From Falsiroseomonas frigidaquae (GTDB lineage Bacteria; Pseudomonadota; Alphaproteobacteria; Acetobacterales; Acetobacteraceae), in contig NZ_JAAVTX010000005.1 in assembly GCF_012163145.1 (NCBI RefSeq), forward strand, positions 310,001-374,000: a DNA stretch of 64,000 bases, in the 5' to 3' direction. Shown here piece by piece: positions 25,126 through 33,998 of the stretch (within the stretch, counting starts at the first letter, position 1; each line of letters opens with the position of its first letter). Made by a program: the position numbers and the translations under genes. The notes beneath the pieces are model-generated. The model searched no databases and was not told the DNA's origin. It was given only the letters and a program-made list of their open reading frames with translations.

Positions 25126-26835
25126 TCAGAACAGGAAGTAGCGCTGCGCCATCGGCAGCACGGTGGCGGGTTCGCAGACCAGAAGCTCGCCATCGGCGCG
25201 GACTTCGTAAGTTTCGGCATCCACCTCGATCCGCGGCAGCGCATCATTCAGCACCATGTCGCGCTTCCCGATGTTGCGGGTATTCGCCACCGCCAGCATG
25301 GGCCGCTGCAGGCCAAGCCGTTCAGCGATGCCGGCATCGAGCGCCGCCTGGCTGGTGAATGTGACGGAGGACAGCGTATTGGCGCGGCCATAGGCGCCGA
25401 ACATCGGGCGGTAGCGGATCGGCTGCGGCGTGGGGATGGAGGCGTTGGGATCACCCATCGGCGCCATGGCGATGCTACCGCATTTCAGCACGTAGTCCGG
25501 CTTCACGCCGAAGAAGGCCGGCGACCACAGCACGAGGTCCGCCAGCTTGCCCACCGCGATGCTGCCGACATGCGTCGCGATGCCTTGCGCGATGGCCGGG
25601 TTGATCGTGTATTTGGCAATGTAGCGGCGGACGCGGAGATTGTCGTTGTCGCCCGTCTCGCCCGGCAGCCGGCCGCGCTGCTGCTTCATCTTATGCGCGG
25701 TCTGCCAGGTACGGATGATGACCTCGCCGACCCGCCCCATCGCCTGGCTGTCGGAGGACATCATGCTGATGGCGCCGAGGTCGTGCAGGATGTCCTCCGC
25801 CGCGATCGTCTCCTTGCGGATGCGCGATTCCGCGAAGGCCACGTCCTCCGGAATGCGCGGGTCGAGGTGATGGCAGACCATCAGCATGTCGAGATGCTCA
25901 TCCACGGTGTTCTTCGTGTAGGGCATCGTCGGGTTGGTGGAGGAGGGCAGGAAGTTCGGCTCGCCGATCACCTTCAGGATGTCCGGCGCATGGCCGCCAC
26001 CGGCGCCCTCCGTATGGAAGGCCTGGATGGCGCGGCCGCCGATGGCGCGGATCGTGTCCTCCACGAAGCCGCTTTCGTTCAGCGTGTCCGAGTGAATGGC
26101 GACCTGGATGTCGAATTCATCCGCCACCTTCAGGCAGGTGTCGATCGCCTTGGGCGTGGTGCCCCAATCCTCATGCAGCTTCAGGCCGCAGGCGCCGGCG
26201 CGGATCTGTTCCTCCAGCGCCGCAGGCAGCGCGGCATTGCCCTTGCCGAGAAAGCCGAGATTCATTGGAAAGGCTTCCGCCGCCTGCAGCATGCGCGCCA
26301 GATGCCACGGCCCCGGCGTGGCGGTGGTGGCCAGCGTGCCGTGCGCCGGGCCAGTGCCGCCGCCGAACATGGTGGTGACGCCGGAGACCAGCGCCTCCTC
26401 GATCTGCTGCGGGCAGATGAAGTGGATATGCGGGTCGATGCCACCGGCCGTCAGGATGCGGCCCTCGCCGGCCAGCACTTCGGTCCCCGGGCCTATGATG
26501 ATGGTGACACCCGGCTGCGTATCCGGATTGCCGGCCTTGCCGATGCTGTGGATCAACCCGTCCTTGAGGCCCACATCGGCCTTGTAGATGCCGCTGTGGT
26601 CGAGGATGAGCGCATTGGTGATGACGGTGTCCACCGCGCCGTTGGCACGCGTCACCTGCGACTGGCCCATGCCATCCCGAATGACCTTGCCGCCGCCGAA
26701 CTTCACCTCCTCGCCGTAGGTGGTGAGGTCGCGCTCGACCTCGATGATCAGGTCGGTATCCGCCAGGCGCAGGCGGTCGCCGGTGGTCGGGCCATACATG
26801 CCGGCATAGGCACGGCGGGAGAGCTTCGCGGGCAT
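25126..26835 (-). CDS. ureC: Urease subunit alpha
   Basis: 569 residues. All active-site residues are in place: H136 and H138 (DPHIHF), carbamylated K219 (GLKLHEDWG), H221, H248, H274 ([10 protein letters not shown]), catalytic H322 in MVCHHLDP and D362 in [11 protein letters not shown]. This is the nickel-containing catalytic subunit that hydrolyses urea to ammonia and carbamate in the cytoplasm. Its ATG shares one base with the ureB stop. Separate alpha, beta and gamma genes give the usual three-subunit bacterial form. Confidence 0.98.
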   Translation of the reverse strand: MPAKLSRRAYAGMYGPTTGDRLRLADTDLIIEVERDLTTYGEEVKFGGGKVIRDGMGQSQVTRANGAVDTVITNALILDHSGIYKADVGLKDGLIHSIGKAGNPDTQPGVTIIIGPGTEVLAGEGRILTAGGIDPHIHFICPQQIEEALVSGVTTMFGGGTGPAHGTLATTATPGPWHLARMLQAAEAFPMNLGFLGKGNAALPAALEEQIRAGACGLKLHEDWGTTPKAIDTCLKVADEFDIQVAIHSDTLNESGFVEDTIRAIGGRAIQAFHTEGAGGGHAPDILKVIGEPNFLPSSTNPTMPYTKNTVDEHLDMLMVCHHLDPRIPEDVAFAESRIRKETIAAEDILHDLGAISMMSSDSQAMGRVGEVIIRTWQTAHKMKQQRGRLPGETGDNDNLRVRRYIAKYTINPAIAQGIATHVGSIAVGKLADLVLWSPAFFGVKPDYVLKCGSIAMAPMGDPNASIPTPQPIRYRPMFGAYGRANTLSSVTFTSQAALDAGIAERLGLQRPMLAVANTRNIGKRDMVLNDALPRIEVDAETYEVRADGELLVCEPATVLPMAQRYFLF

Positions 26836-27158
26836 CAGAGCTTCCCCTCCGTCTCGCCGCGGAAGCCATGCACGATGCGCGCGCCGGCATAGGGCACCAG
26901 GCGCACGCTGCGCGCCTGCCCCGGTTCGAACCGCACCGCGGTGCCGGCGGGAATGTCCAGCCGCTGCCCATGTGCCGCCGCACGGTCGAAGCGCAGCGCC
27001 GGGTTGGTCTCCGCGAAATGGTAGTGGCTGCCGACCTGGATCGGACGGTCGCCGGTATTGGCGACCTCGATCTCCGTCGTCGGCCGGCCGGCGTTGAGTT
27101 CGATTTCGCCCGCCGCTGGGAACAGCTCACCGGGGATCATTCTGGCGATCCGATTCAC
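26835..27158 (-). CDS. ureB: Urease subunit beta
   Basis: 107 residues if started at the GTG at 27158, which overlaps the ureA stop as GTGA. An internal ATG at 27140 (MIPGELFP) is the usual family start and also possible. Features match the beta subunit: [13 protein letters not shown], then [21 protein letters not shown]. It packs on UreC in the urease trimer. Both flanking junctions overlap, so it is coupled to ureA and ureC. Confidence 0.96.
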   Translation of the reverse strand: MNRIARMIPGELFPAAGEIELNAGRPTTEIEVANTGDRPIQVGSHYHFAETNPALRFDRAAAHGQRLDIPAGTAVRFEPGQARSVRLVPYAGARIVHGFRGETEGKL

Positions 27159-27499
27159 GCTCCGCTCCTCGCTTCGCCGCGAGGCTCCGCGACCGGATCG
27201 CGGATCGGCTCATGCACGGTGACGAGCTTGGTGCCGTCGGGGAAGGTGGCTTCCACCTGGATCTCGTGGATCATCTCGGCAATGCCCTCCATCACCTGGT
27301 CGCGGGTGATCACCGTTGCGCCGTCGCGCATCAGCTCCGCCACGCTGCGGCCATCGCGGGCGCCTTCCACCACATAGTCAGTGATCAGCGCCACGGCTTC
27401 CGGGTGGTTGAGCTTCACGCCACGCTCCAGCCGCCGTCGCGCGACGGTGGCCGCCATGGCGACCAGCAGCTTGTCCTTCTCACGCGGCGTCAGGTTCAT
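27155..27499 (-). CDS. ureA: Urease subunit gamma
   Basis: 114 residues starting [16 protein letters not shown], the canonical urease gamma N-terminus; [22 protein letters not shown] is the canonical C-terminal strand. The ATG is preceded by GGAGGTGAC with a 6-base spacing, the best ribosome-binding site in this operon and a sign that translation re-initiates here after ureD. The protein runs about 13 residues past the usual 100-101-residue end. Confidence 0.97.
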   Translation of the reverse strand: MNLTPREKDKLLVAMAATVARRRLERGVKLNHPEAVALITDYVVEGARDGRSVAELMRDGATVITRDQVMEGIAEMIHEIQVEATFPDGTKLVTVHEPIRDPVAEPRGEARSGA

Positions 27500-27539
27500 G
27501 CGTCACCTCCGACTCGAGACAAGCATGGCGCATGCCACC

Positions 27540-28376
27540 TCATGCACGCCAGAGCCTCGGCAGCTTCGCCGGCAGGCCGAGCGCGGCGGCGCGCAGGCCG
27601 ATGATCGCCGCACCAAGCGCAGCGCGCACGGCCCCGGCCTCACCGAGCCAGCGCGCCACCAGCAGGCCCGGCGCGACCAGCCCCGCCCCACCCTGCGCCA
27701 GGTCTCGCGCCAGTTCGCGATGGGCGAGCGCTTCCGGCATGGCCAGCACCAGGGTCGCCATGGCGCCGGCGCCATCCAGCGTGAAACGGTGACCGAGCGC
27801 GCCTGGGTCCAGCCGCAGCGCGTCCACCCATAGCAGGCGTCCGTCGCGCACTATGCGCCAGCGGTCGCGCACTGCGCCGTGCGCGAAGACCTCGCCCCTG
27901 GCGGCCCGGCCGAAGACCAGCATCTCCACGGCCAACAGGCGGGCATCCGGTGCCAGCGCGATATCCAGGCTGCGGCGCAACCGCGCCCCATCGAACAGGA
28001 TCGTCTCCTGCGGCAGCCATTCGCAGGTCGAATTCGCATCCAGCGTCAGCTGTGCTGCGATCTCCGTCTCCGGGCCCAGGCTGCGATAGATTTTCTCGGC
28101 GGCCGGCGTGGTCGCCGTGAAGCGGGCGGCACGGCCAAGTGTGATGGCGGATTGCAGCGCATCGCCGCCCGCGAGCCCGCCCGCGACGTTGACCAGCGCC
28201 GCCTGCTTCGGTTCATCCGGGTCGGCATCAGGAAACAGCACGCGCAGCGGGGCGGATTGGTAGAGATGCGCGATGCGCGCGCCACCAGGGCTCGCGACCA
28301 GGCCGAGTTCGGCACGCCCGCGGGCGCGCTGGTGCTGGGGCGCGGGGGCGGTTTCGCTGCACATCGGTCGAAACAT
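27540..28376 (-). CDS. ureD: Urease accessory protein UreD
   Basis: 278 residues if the ATG at 28376 (MFRPMCSETAP) is used; the ATG at 28364 is an equally good candidate and neither has a strong Shine-Dalgarno. Core UreD features: LVNVAGGLAGGDAL, TTPAAEKIYRS, STCEWLPQETILFDGA and GRAARGEVFAHG. UreD (UreH) docks on apo-urease and carries the nickel tunnel to UreF/UreG. It is first in the leftward urease run, 40 bases before ureA, and divergent from urtA across a 244-base interval. Confidence 0.93.
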   Translation of the reverse strand: MFRPMCSETAPAPQHQRARGRAELGLVASPGGARIAHLYQSAPLRVLFPDADPDEPKQAALVNVAGGLAGGDALQSAITLGRAARFTATTPAAEKIYRSLGPETEIAAQLTLDANSTCEWLPQETILFDGARLRRSLDIALAPDARLLAVEMLVFGRAARGEVFAHGAVRDRWRIVRDGRLLWVDALRLDPGALGHRFTLDGAGAMATLVLAMPEALAHRELARDLAQGGAGLVAPGLLVARWLGEAGAVRAALGAAIIGLRAAALGLPAKLPRLWRA

Positions 28377-28468
28377 GGCACGGCATCCCGCACACGACCA
28401 GAGATCACGCATCTGCCCAATCCGGATGCGGCCATACCGCAGGCGATGCAGGATTCGCCCATTTCGGC

Positions 28469-28485
28469 AGCACCACCCGGGTGAT
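28469..28485. promoter_or_regulatory. NtrC-like enhancer site upstream of urtA
   Basis: AGCACCACCCGGGTGAT agrees with the NtrC dyad TGCACC-N5-GGTGCA at 9 of 12 fixed positions. It is centred about 60 bases upstream of the sigma-54 -24 element, so near -85 from the predicted start. One site only is seen. Confidence 0.4.
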
Positions 28486-28535
28486 CGTTGCCGGAAAGTG
28501 ACGGACGCGCGCGGCAGGATCGTATGCGATGGCCG

Positions 28536-28551
28536 TGGCACGTATCTCGCA
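28536..28551 (+). promoter_or_regulatory. Sigma-54 (RpoN) promoter candidate for urtA
   Basis: TGGCACG-TATC-TCGCA matches the consensus TGGCACG-N4-TTGCA with a single mismatch. The essential GG (28537-28538) and GC (28549-28550) are exactly ten bases apart. Predicted transcript start is near 28562, 59 bases before the urtA ATG. Nitrogen control of urea uptake by NtrC/RpoN is well known in related bacteria. Confidence 0.6.
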
Positions 28552-28560
28552 AAGACAGGA

Positions 28561-28608
28561 CCTCGGGAGGCGACGGCGGCGCTGTCGCCGTGACGCAAAT
28601 TCCCGAGG
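28561..28608 (+). promoter_or_regulatory. urtA leader hairpin overlapping the Shine-Dalgarno
   Basis: CCTCGGGA (28561-28568) is perfectly complementary to TCCCGAGG (28601-28608), and ACGGCG (28573-28578) to CGCCGT (28586-28591) inside it. The right arm includes the first half of GAGGAGG (28605-28611), the urtA ribosome-binding site. The left arm begins where the sigma-54 start is predicted, so the hairpin would form at the very 5' end of the transcript. Confidence 0.55.
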
Positions 28609-28620
28609 AGGCTTAAAAAA

Positions 28621-29865
28621 ATGATCCATCGCATGCCCATCACGCGGCGCGCCGCGCTCGCCGGCCTCGGCAGCGTGCTCGCCGCGCCCGCCATCCGCCC
28701 CTCCTTCGCGCAATCGGCGCCGATCAAGGTGGGCGTGCTGCACTCCCTCTCCGGCACCATGGCGATCAGCGAGACCGCGCTGCGCGACACCGTGCTGATG
28801 ATGGTCGAGGCGCAGAACGCCGCCGGCGGCATCCTGGGTCGCCGGCTCGAAGCCGTGGTGGTGGACCCGGCCTCCAACTGGCCGCTATTCGCCGAGAAGG
28901 CGCGTGAACTGCTCGCCGTCTCCAAGGTGGATGTCACCTTCGGCTGCTGGACCAGCGTGTCCCGCAAATCCGTGCTGCCGGTATTCGAGGAACTGAACGG
29001 CCTGCTGTTCTACCCCGTGCAGTATGAGGGCGAGGAAGAGAGCAAGAACATCTTCTACACCGGCGCCGCGCCGAACCAGCAGGCGATCCCGGCGGTGGAA
29101 TACCTGATGAGCGCGGATGGCGGCGAGGCGAAGCGCATCGCGCTGCTCGGCACCGATTATGTGTATCCGCGCACCACCAACCGCATCCTGCGCGCCTTCC
29201 TGAACAGCAAGGGCATCTCCGATGCCGACATCATGGAGGAATACACCCCATTCGGGCACAGCGACTGGCAGGGCATCGTCAGCCGCGTGAAGCGCTTCGC
29301 CGGCGAGGGCAAGCGTACCGCCATCGTCTCCACCATCAATGGCGACGCCAACGTGCCCTTCTACCGCGAGCTGGGCAACCAGGGCATCAAGGCGGAGGAT
29401 ATTCCCTCCGTCGCCTTCAGCGTCGGTGAGGAGGAACTGGCCGGCATCGACACGCGCCCGCTGGTCGGCCACCTGGCCGCTTGGAACTACTTCATGTCCG
29501 TGGACAGCCCGGCGAACACGCAGTTCAAGACGATGTGGCAGGCCTATATCAAGAACCCGCGTCGCGTGACCAACGACCCGATGGAAGCCACCTTCACCGG
29601 CTTCAAGATGTGGGCGCAGGCCGTGGCCAAGGCCGGCACCACCGCCGTCGATCCGGTACGCACGGCGATCATCGGCCAGAAGGTCGATGCCCCCTGCGGC
29701 TATACCGAGGAGATGCATGCGAACCATCACCTGTCGAAGCCGGTGATGATCGGCGAGATCCAGGCGGATGGGCAGTTCAATATCGTCTGGAAGACGCCGA
29801 CGGCGATCCCGGCCGAAAACTGGTCGCCCTTCATCCCGGAGAATGCGAACCGGCGCCGCGGCTGA
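28621..29865 (+). CDS. urtA: Urea ABC transporter substrate-binding protein
   Basis: 414 residues, typical of UrtA. Signal peptide with a twin-arginine pattern, PITRRAALAGLGSVL. The mature protein is an LIV-type periplasmic binding protein with UrtA-specific segments: VGVLHSLSGTMAISE, NGLLFYPVQYEGEEESKN, NIFYTGAAPNQQAIPAVEY and VDAPCGYTEEMHANHHLSKPV. Start preceded by GAGGAGG nine bases upstream. First gene of the rightward urtABCDE operon and divergent from ureD. A sigma-54 promoter candidate and NtrC-like site upstream point to nitrogen-limitation control. Delivers urea to the UrtBC channel for the adjacent urease. Confidence 0.96.
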   Translation: MIHRMPITRRAALAGLGSVLAAPAIRPSFAQSAPIKVGVLHSLSGTMAISETALRDTVLMMVEAQNAAGGILGRRLEAVVVDPASNWPLFAEKARELLAVSKVDVTFGCWTSVSRKSVLPVFEELNGLLFYPVQYEGEEESKNIFYTGAAPNQQAIPAVEYLMSADGGEAKRIALLGTDYVYPRTTNRILRAFLNSKGISDADIMEEYTPFGHSDWQGIVSRVKRFAGEGKRTAIVSTINGDANVPFYRELGNQGIKAEDIPSVAFSVGEEELAGIDTRPLVGHLAAWNYFMSVDSPANTQFKTMWQAYIKNPRRVTNDPMEATFTGFKMWAQAVAKAGTTAVDPVRTAIIGQKVDAPCGYTEEMHANHHLSKPVMIGEIQADGQFNIVWKTPTAIPAENWSPFIPENANRRRG

Positions 29866-29876
29866 AGCAGGGAAAA

Positions 29877-29900
29877 GGGGGGCGGCCCGCGCCGCCCTCC
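29877..29900 (+). repeat. Strong stem-loop between urtA and urtB
   Basis: GGGCGGC (29880-29886) and GCCGCCC (29891-29897) form a perfect 7-bp stem with a CCGC loop, extendable to 10 bp with one G-U pair. No T-run follows, so it is not a standard terminator. It ends 10 bases before the urtB ATG and takes up the only purine-rich sequence there. Likely mRNA-stabilising or attenuating, giving more binding protein than channel. Confidence 0.6.
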
Positions 29901-29910
29901 ACCGAATTTC

Positions 29911-31479
29911 ATGAAGCACCCGCTCCTCGCCTTCCTGCTGCTGCTGGCGCTGGCCCTGCCGGCGCGCGCGCAGGATGCAATCAGCGCCGCGCTCGAAGGG
30001 CTCGGCACCGGCTTCAACCAGACGGCGGAGGCCGTGGACCGGCTCGGCGCCAGCGGTGACCCGCGCGCCCTGCCGTTGCTGCGCGCATTGAACAACGGGC
30101 GCCTGCTGCGCCGCGCGGATGGCACGCTGCTGATCCGCGCCGAGGCCGGCGTGACGGAGGCGCTGACCGGCACACCCACCGAAGTCGCGGAAGCCACAGC
30201 GGTGCGGCTGAACAACCGCGTGCGCGTGGCGCTGCGCGGGGCGCTGGGGCGGCTGCAATTGCTCTCCCCGGACCAGGCCGAGCGCCAGGCCGCGGCGGAG
30301 GCCGTGTTCCGCAGCCGATCGGCGGATAACGTACCGCTGCTGGAAACCGCGCTGGCGCGGGAGACGGTGCCGGCGATCCGCGCGCGGATGGCGCTGGCCT
30401 TGGCCGCCTCCCGCCTGATGGCGAGCAACGCAGCGGACAAGCTGCTGGGCGTGACGGCGCTCGGCGCCACCGCCTCGCCGGAGGCACGCGCCGTGCTGCT
30501 GGAATTCCGCGGCGCCAATCCGGACATCGCCGGGCAGATCGATGAAGCCGTGGCCGCGATCGACCAGCGCCTGGCGCTGCGCCGCGCGGCGGAGACGCTG
30601 TTCCAGGGCCTCTCGCTCGGCTCCGTGCTGCTGCTGGCGGCGCTCGGCCTGGCGGTGACCTTCGGCGTGATGGGCGTGATCAACATGGCGCATGGCGAGT
30701 TCGTCATGCTCGGCGCCTACACCACCTTCATCGTGCAGGAGGCGCTGCGCGACATTCCGGCGCTGCAGCCCTGGTCGCTGCCCCTGGCCGTGCCGGCCGC
30801 CTTCCTGGTGACCGCCGCCTGCGGCGCGGCGATGGAGCGCGGGCTGATCCGCCACCTGTATGGCCGGCCGCTGGAGACGCTGCTGATGACCTTCGGCGTC
30901 GGCATGATGATCCAGCAGGCGGTGCGCCTGGTCTTCGGCGCGCAGAACCGGGAGATCATCAGCCCCGCCTGGATGCAGGGCACGCTGATGCTGCCGGGGG
31001 ATATCGCGGTGACGCAGAACCGGCTGTGGATCCTGGCCTTCTCCCTGATCGTGCTCGGCCTGACGGTCGCCGCCATCCGCTTCACGCGCTTCGGGCTGGA
31101 GATGCGCGCGGTGACGCAGAAGCGCGCCATCGCCGCCTCCATGGGCATCCGCACCGGCCGCGTGGATGCGCTGACCTTCGCCTTCGGATCGGGAATCGCC
31201 GGCATCGCCGGTGTGGCGCTGAGCCAGATCGACAATGTCTCCCCCAACCTCGGCACGGGCTACATCATCGACAGCTTCCTCGTCGTCGTCTTTGGCGGCG
31301 TCGGGTCGCTGGCGGGCACGCTGGTGGGCGCCTTCGGCCTCGGCATCATCAACAAGATGCTGGAGCCCTGGGCCGGGGCGGTGCTGGCCAAGGTCTTCGT
31401 GCTGGTGGCCGTGATGCTGTTCATCCAGCGCAAGCCGCGGGGCCTGTTCGCGCAGAAGGGAAGGGCGGCGGAGGCATGA
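29911..31479 (+). CDS. urtB: Urea ABC transporter permease UrtB
   Basis: 522 residues. A signal peptide (about 1-22) and an extracytoplasmic N-terminal region of about 200 residues precede the LivH-type permease. The permease begins with ETLFQGLSLGSVLLL at about residue 228 and includes GVMGVINMAHGEFVMLGAYT. The long N-terminal region is normal for UrtB. The EAA-type loop lies near RAVTQKRAIAASMGI. No good Shine-Dalgarno is visible; the purine-rich bases lie inside the stem-loop just upstream. The stop overlaps urtC by four bases. Confidence 0.95.
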   Translation: MKHPLLAFLLLLALALPARAQDAISAALEGLGTGFNQTAEAVDRLGASGDPRALPLLRALNNGRLLRRADGTLLIRAEAGVTEALTGTPTEVAEATAVRLNNRVRVALRGALGRLQLLSPDQAERQAAAEAVFRSRSADNVPLLETALARETVPAIRARMALALAASRLMASNAADKLLGVTALGATASPEARAVLLEFRGANPDIAGQIDEAVAAIDQRLALRRAAETLFQGLSLGSVLLLAALGLAVTFGVMGVINMAHGEFVMLGAYTTFIVQEALRDIPALQPWSLPLAVPAAFLVTAACGAAMERGLIRHLYGRPLETLLMTFGVGMMIQQAVRLVFGAQNREIISPAWMQGTLMLPGDIAVTQNRLWILAFSLIVLGLTVAAIRFTRFGLEMRAVTQKRAIAASMGIRTGRVDALTFAFGSGIAGIAGVALSQIDNVSPNLGTGYIIDSFLVVVFGGVGSLAGTLVGAFGLGIINKMLEPWAGAVLAKVFVLVAVMLFIQRKPRGLFAQKGRAAEA

Positions 31480-32570
31480 GCCTGGTGATGTCACCCCCCT
31501 CCCCGCCCACGCGGCTGCGGCTTGGCCTGCGCGCGGGGCTGATCATCTTCGTGCTGCTGCTCGGCTTCATGCCGGTGCTGAACCTGCTGCCGGCGGCGCA
31601 TCCGCTGCATGTCTCGGACTTCCTTGTGTCCATCACGGGGAAATGGATCTGCTACGCCATCCTGTCGCTGTCGCTGGACCTGGCCTGGGGCTATGCGGGC
31701 ATCCTCTCGCTCGGCCATGGCGCCTTCTTCGCGCTGGGCGGCTATGCGATGGGCATGCATCTGATGCGGCTGATCGGGCCGCGCGGCGTCTACGGCCATC
31801 CGGTGCTGCCGGATTTCATGGTGTTCCTCGGCTATCAGGAGCTGCCCTGGTACTGGCTGGGCTTCGACAGCTTCCCCTTCGCCATGCTGATGGTGCTGCT
31901 GGTGCCGGGCATGCTGGCGCTGGTGGTGGGCTTCCTGTCCTTCCGCAGCCGCATCACGGGCGTGTATCTTTCCATCCTGACCCAGGCGATGACCTTCGCG
32001 CTGATGCTGGCCTTCTTCCGCAACGACATGGGCCTCGGCGGCAATAACGGCTTCACGGATTTCAAGGAGCTGCTGGGCTTCCCGCTGAACACCTCCGGCG
32101 CGCGGGCCGGGCTGTTCTACGCCTCGCTGGTCGCGCTGGTGCTGTCCTTCCTGATCTGCATGCGGTTGACGCGCAGCAAATACGGCCGGGTGCTGACGGC
32201 GATCCGCGATGCCGAAAGCCGCGTGCGCTTCCTGGGCTATGACACGACCAGCCACAAGCTGTTCGCCTTCGTGCTGTCGGCGATGCTCGCGGGCCTGGCC
32301 GGCGCGCTGTATGTGCCGCAGGTCGGCATCATCAATCCTGGCGAGTTCAGCCCGACCAATTCGATCGAGGCCGTGATCTGGGTGGCCGTCGGCGGGCGCG
32401 GCACGCTGGTGGGTGCGGTGCTCGGCGCCTTCACGGTGAACGGGCTGAAGACCTGGCTGACCAGCGCGGCGCCGGATCTGTGGCTGTTCGTGCTCGGCGG
32501 GCTGTTCGTCGCGGTCACGCTGTTCCTGCCGAAGGGGCTGATCGGGCTGATGAAGGGGCGCAAGCCATGA
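31476..32570 (+). CDS. urtC: Urea ABC transporter permease UrtC
   Basis: 364 residues with about ten membrane helices. LivM-type signature SLDLAWGYAGILSLGHGAFFALGGY is recognisable across residues 64-88; UrtC-specific GGNNGFTDFKELLGF follows. The cytoplasmic loop AIRDAESRVRFLGYDTTSHKL contacts the ATPases. It begins inside urtB (ATGA) and ends with the ATGA of urtD, so the three genes are coupled. Confidence 0.96.
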   Translation: MSLVMSPPSPPTRLRLGLRAGLIIFVLLLGFMPVLNLLPAAHPLHVSDFLVSITGKWICYAILSLSLDLAWGYAGILSLGHGAFFALGGYAMGMHLMRLIGPRGVYGHPVLPDFMVFLGYQELPWYWLGFDSFPFAMLMVLLVPGMLALVVGFLSFRSRITGVYLSILTQAMTFALMLAFFRNDMGLGGNNGFTDFKELLGFPLNTSGARAGLFYASLVALVLSFLICMRLTRSKYGRVLTAIRDAESRVRFLGYDTTSHKLFAFVLSAMLAGLAGALYVPQVGIINPGEFSPTNSIEAVIWVAVGGRGTLVGAVLGAFTVNGLKTWLTSAAPDLWLFVLGGLFVAVTLFLPKGLIGLMKGRKP

Positions 32571-33304
32571 GCGGGCGCCGCCTGTACCTGGATGGCGTCT
32601 CGGTCGTCTTCGACGGCTTCAGGGCGCTGAACAATCTTTCGCTCATTGTGGAGCCCGGTGAACTGCGCTCCGTCATCGGCCCGAACGGCGCGGGCAAGAC
32701 GACGATGATGGATGTCATCACCGGCAAGACCCGGCCAACCGCCGGCCGCGTGCTGTTCGGCGAGACCGACCTGACGCGGATGGACGAGGCCGGCATCGCC
32801 AATCTCGGAATCGGGCGGAAGTTCCAGAAGCCCACCATGTTCGATGCACTGACGGTCTTCGAGAATCTAGAGCTCGCCCTGAAGGCGCCGCGCGGCCCGA
32901 TCGCCTGCCTGCGCTGGAAGCTGAATGGCGAAGCGCGCACGCGGATCGAGCAGACCATGGCCGAGATCGGCCTGACGGAACGCGCGCAGGACCTGGCCGG
33001 CATCCTCAGCCACGGCCAGCGACAGTGGCTGGAGATCGGCATGCTGCTGATGCAGGACCCGGAGCTGCTGCTGGTGGATGAGCCGGTGGCCGGCATGACG
33101 GATGCCGAGACGGAGCACACCGCCGCCCTGCTGGTCCGCATCGCCGGCCGCCGCAGCGTGGTGGTGGTGGAGCATGACCTGGAATTCGTCCGCGCGCTCG
33201 GTCGGCGCGTCACCGTGCTGTGCGATGGCAGCGTGCTGTCGGAAGGCTCGATCGATCACGTGCAGAACGACCAGCGCGTGATCGAAGTGTATCTGGGGCG
33301 CTGA
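32567..33304 (+). CDS. urtD: Urea ABC transporter ATPase UrtD
   Basis: 245 residues. Walker A GPNGAGKTT near residue 40, Q-loop region GRKFQKPTMFDALTV, signature LSHGQRQWLEIGMLL, Walker B LLLVDEPVAGMTDAE and switch region VVVEHDLEFV. LSHGQ in place of LSGGQ is the normal UrtD form. Pairs with UrtE to energise urea uptake. Overlaps urtC by four bases and ends one base before urtE. Confidence 0.96.
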   Translation: MSGRRLYLDGVSVVFDGFRALNNLSLIVEPGELRSVIGPNGAGKTTMMDVITGKTRPTAGRVLFGETDLTRMDEAGIANLGIGRKFQKPTMFDALTVFENLELALKAPRGPIACLRWKLNGEARTRIEQTMAEIGLTERAQDLAGILSHGQRQWLEIGMLLMQDPELLLVDEPVAGMTDAETEHTAALLVRIAGRRSVVVVEHDLEFVRALGRRVTVLCDGSVLSEGSIDHVQNDQRVIEVYLGR

Positions 33305-33305
33305 G

Positions 33306-33998
33306 ATGCTGAATGTCGCGGCCGTCGACCTGTCCTACGGCGCAAGCCTGTGCCTGCGCGGCGTCTCGCTGCAGGCGGAGCCTGGGAAGGTGACGGCGGT
33401 GCTGGGGCGCAACGGCGTCGGCAAATCCTCCCTGCTGCGGGCCATCATGGGGCTGGAGCGGGTGCGCGCCGGTACCATCACCTGGGAAGGCCGGGACGTG
33501 ACGCGGCTGGCGCCGGCGGAACGCGCTCGCGCCGGCATTGGCTATGTGCCGCAGGGAAGGGAGATCTTTCCCTTCCTGACGGTGCAGGAAAACCTGGAGA
33601 CCGCGCTGGCCGCGGCGCCGCGCGGTTCGGGGGTGGATGCGGAAATCTTCGACCTGTTCCCGATCCTGCGGCAGTTCCTGCGCCGGCGCGGCGGCGATCT
33701 TTCGGGTGGCCAGCAGCAGCAATTGGCGATCGGCCGCGCGCTCTGTGCCCGGCCGCGGCTGCTGATCCTCGATGAGCCGACGGAGGGCATCCAGCCTTCC
33801 GTCATCAAGGACATCGCCCGCGTCATCCGCCATCTGGCGAAGGATCGCGGCATGGCCGTGATCCTGGTTGAGCAATACTACGACTTCGCCCGCGAACTGG
33901 CCGATTCCATCGCCGTGATGGTGCGCGGCGAGGTGGCGCTGGCCGGCACCGCCGGCACGCTGGACGAAGCCGCGGTGCGGAAACTGCTGACCGTCTGA
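33306..33998 (+). CDS. urtE: Urea ABC transporter ATPase UrtE
   Basis: 230 residues. Walker A GRNGVGKSS near residue 36, signature LSGGQQQQLAIGRAL, Walker B LLILDEPTEGIQPS and VEQYYDFA, the Tyr-Tyr variant of the switch region found in UrtE. Last gene of urtABCDE; its TGA is directly followed by the stop codon of the convergent TRAP permease gene with no base between, so no terminator separates the two operons. Confidence 0.96.
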   Translation: MLNVAAVDLSYGASLCLRGVSLQAEPGKVTAVLGRNGVGKSSLLRAIMGLERVRAGTITWEGRDVTRLAPAERARAGIGYVPQGREIFPFLTVQENLETALAAAPRGSGVDAEIFDLFPILRQFLRRRGGDLSGGQQQQLAIGRALCARPRLLILDEPTEGIQPSVIKDIARVIRHLAKDRGMAVILVEQYYDFARELADSIAVMVRGEVALAGTAGTLDEAAVRKLLTV

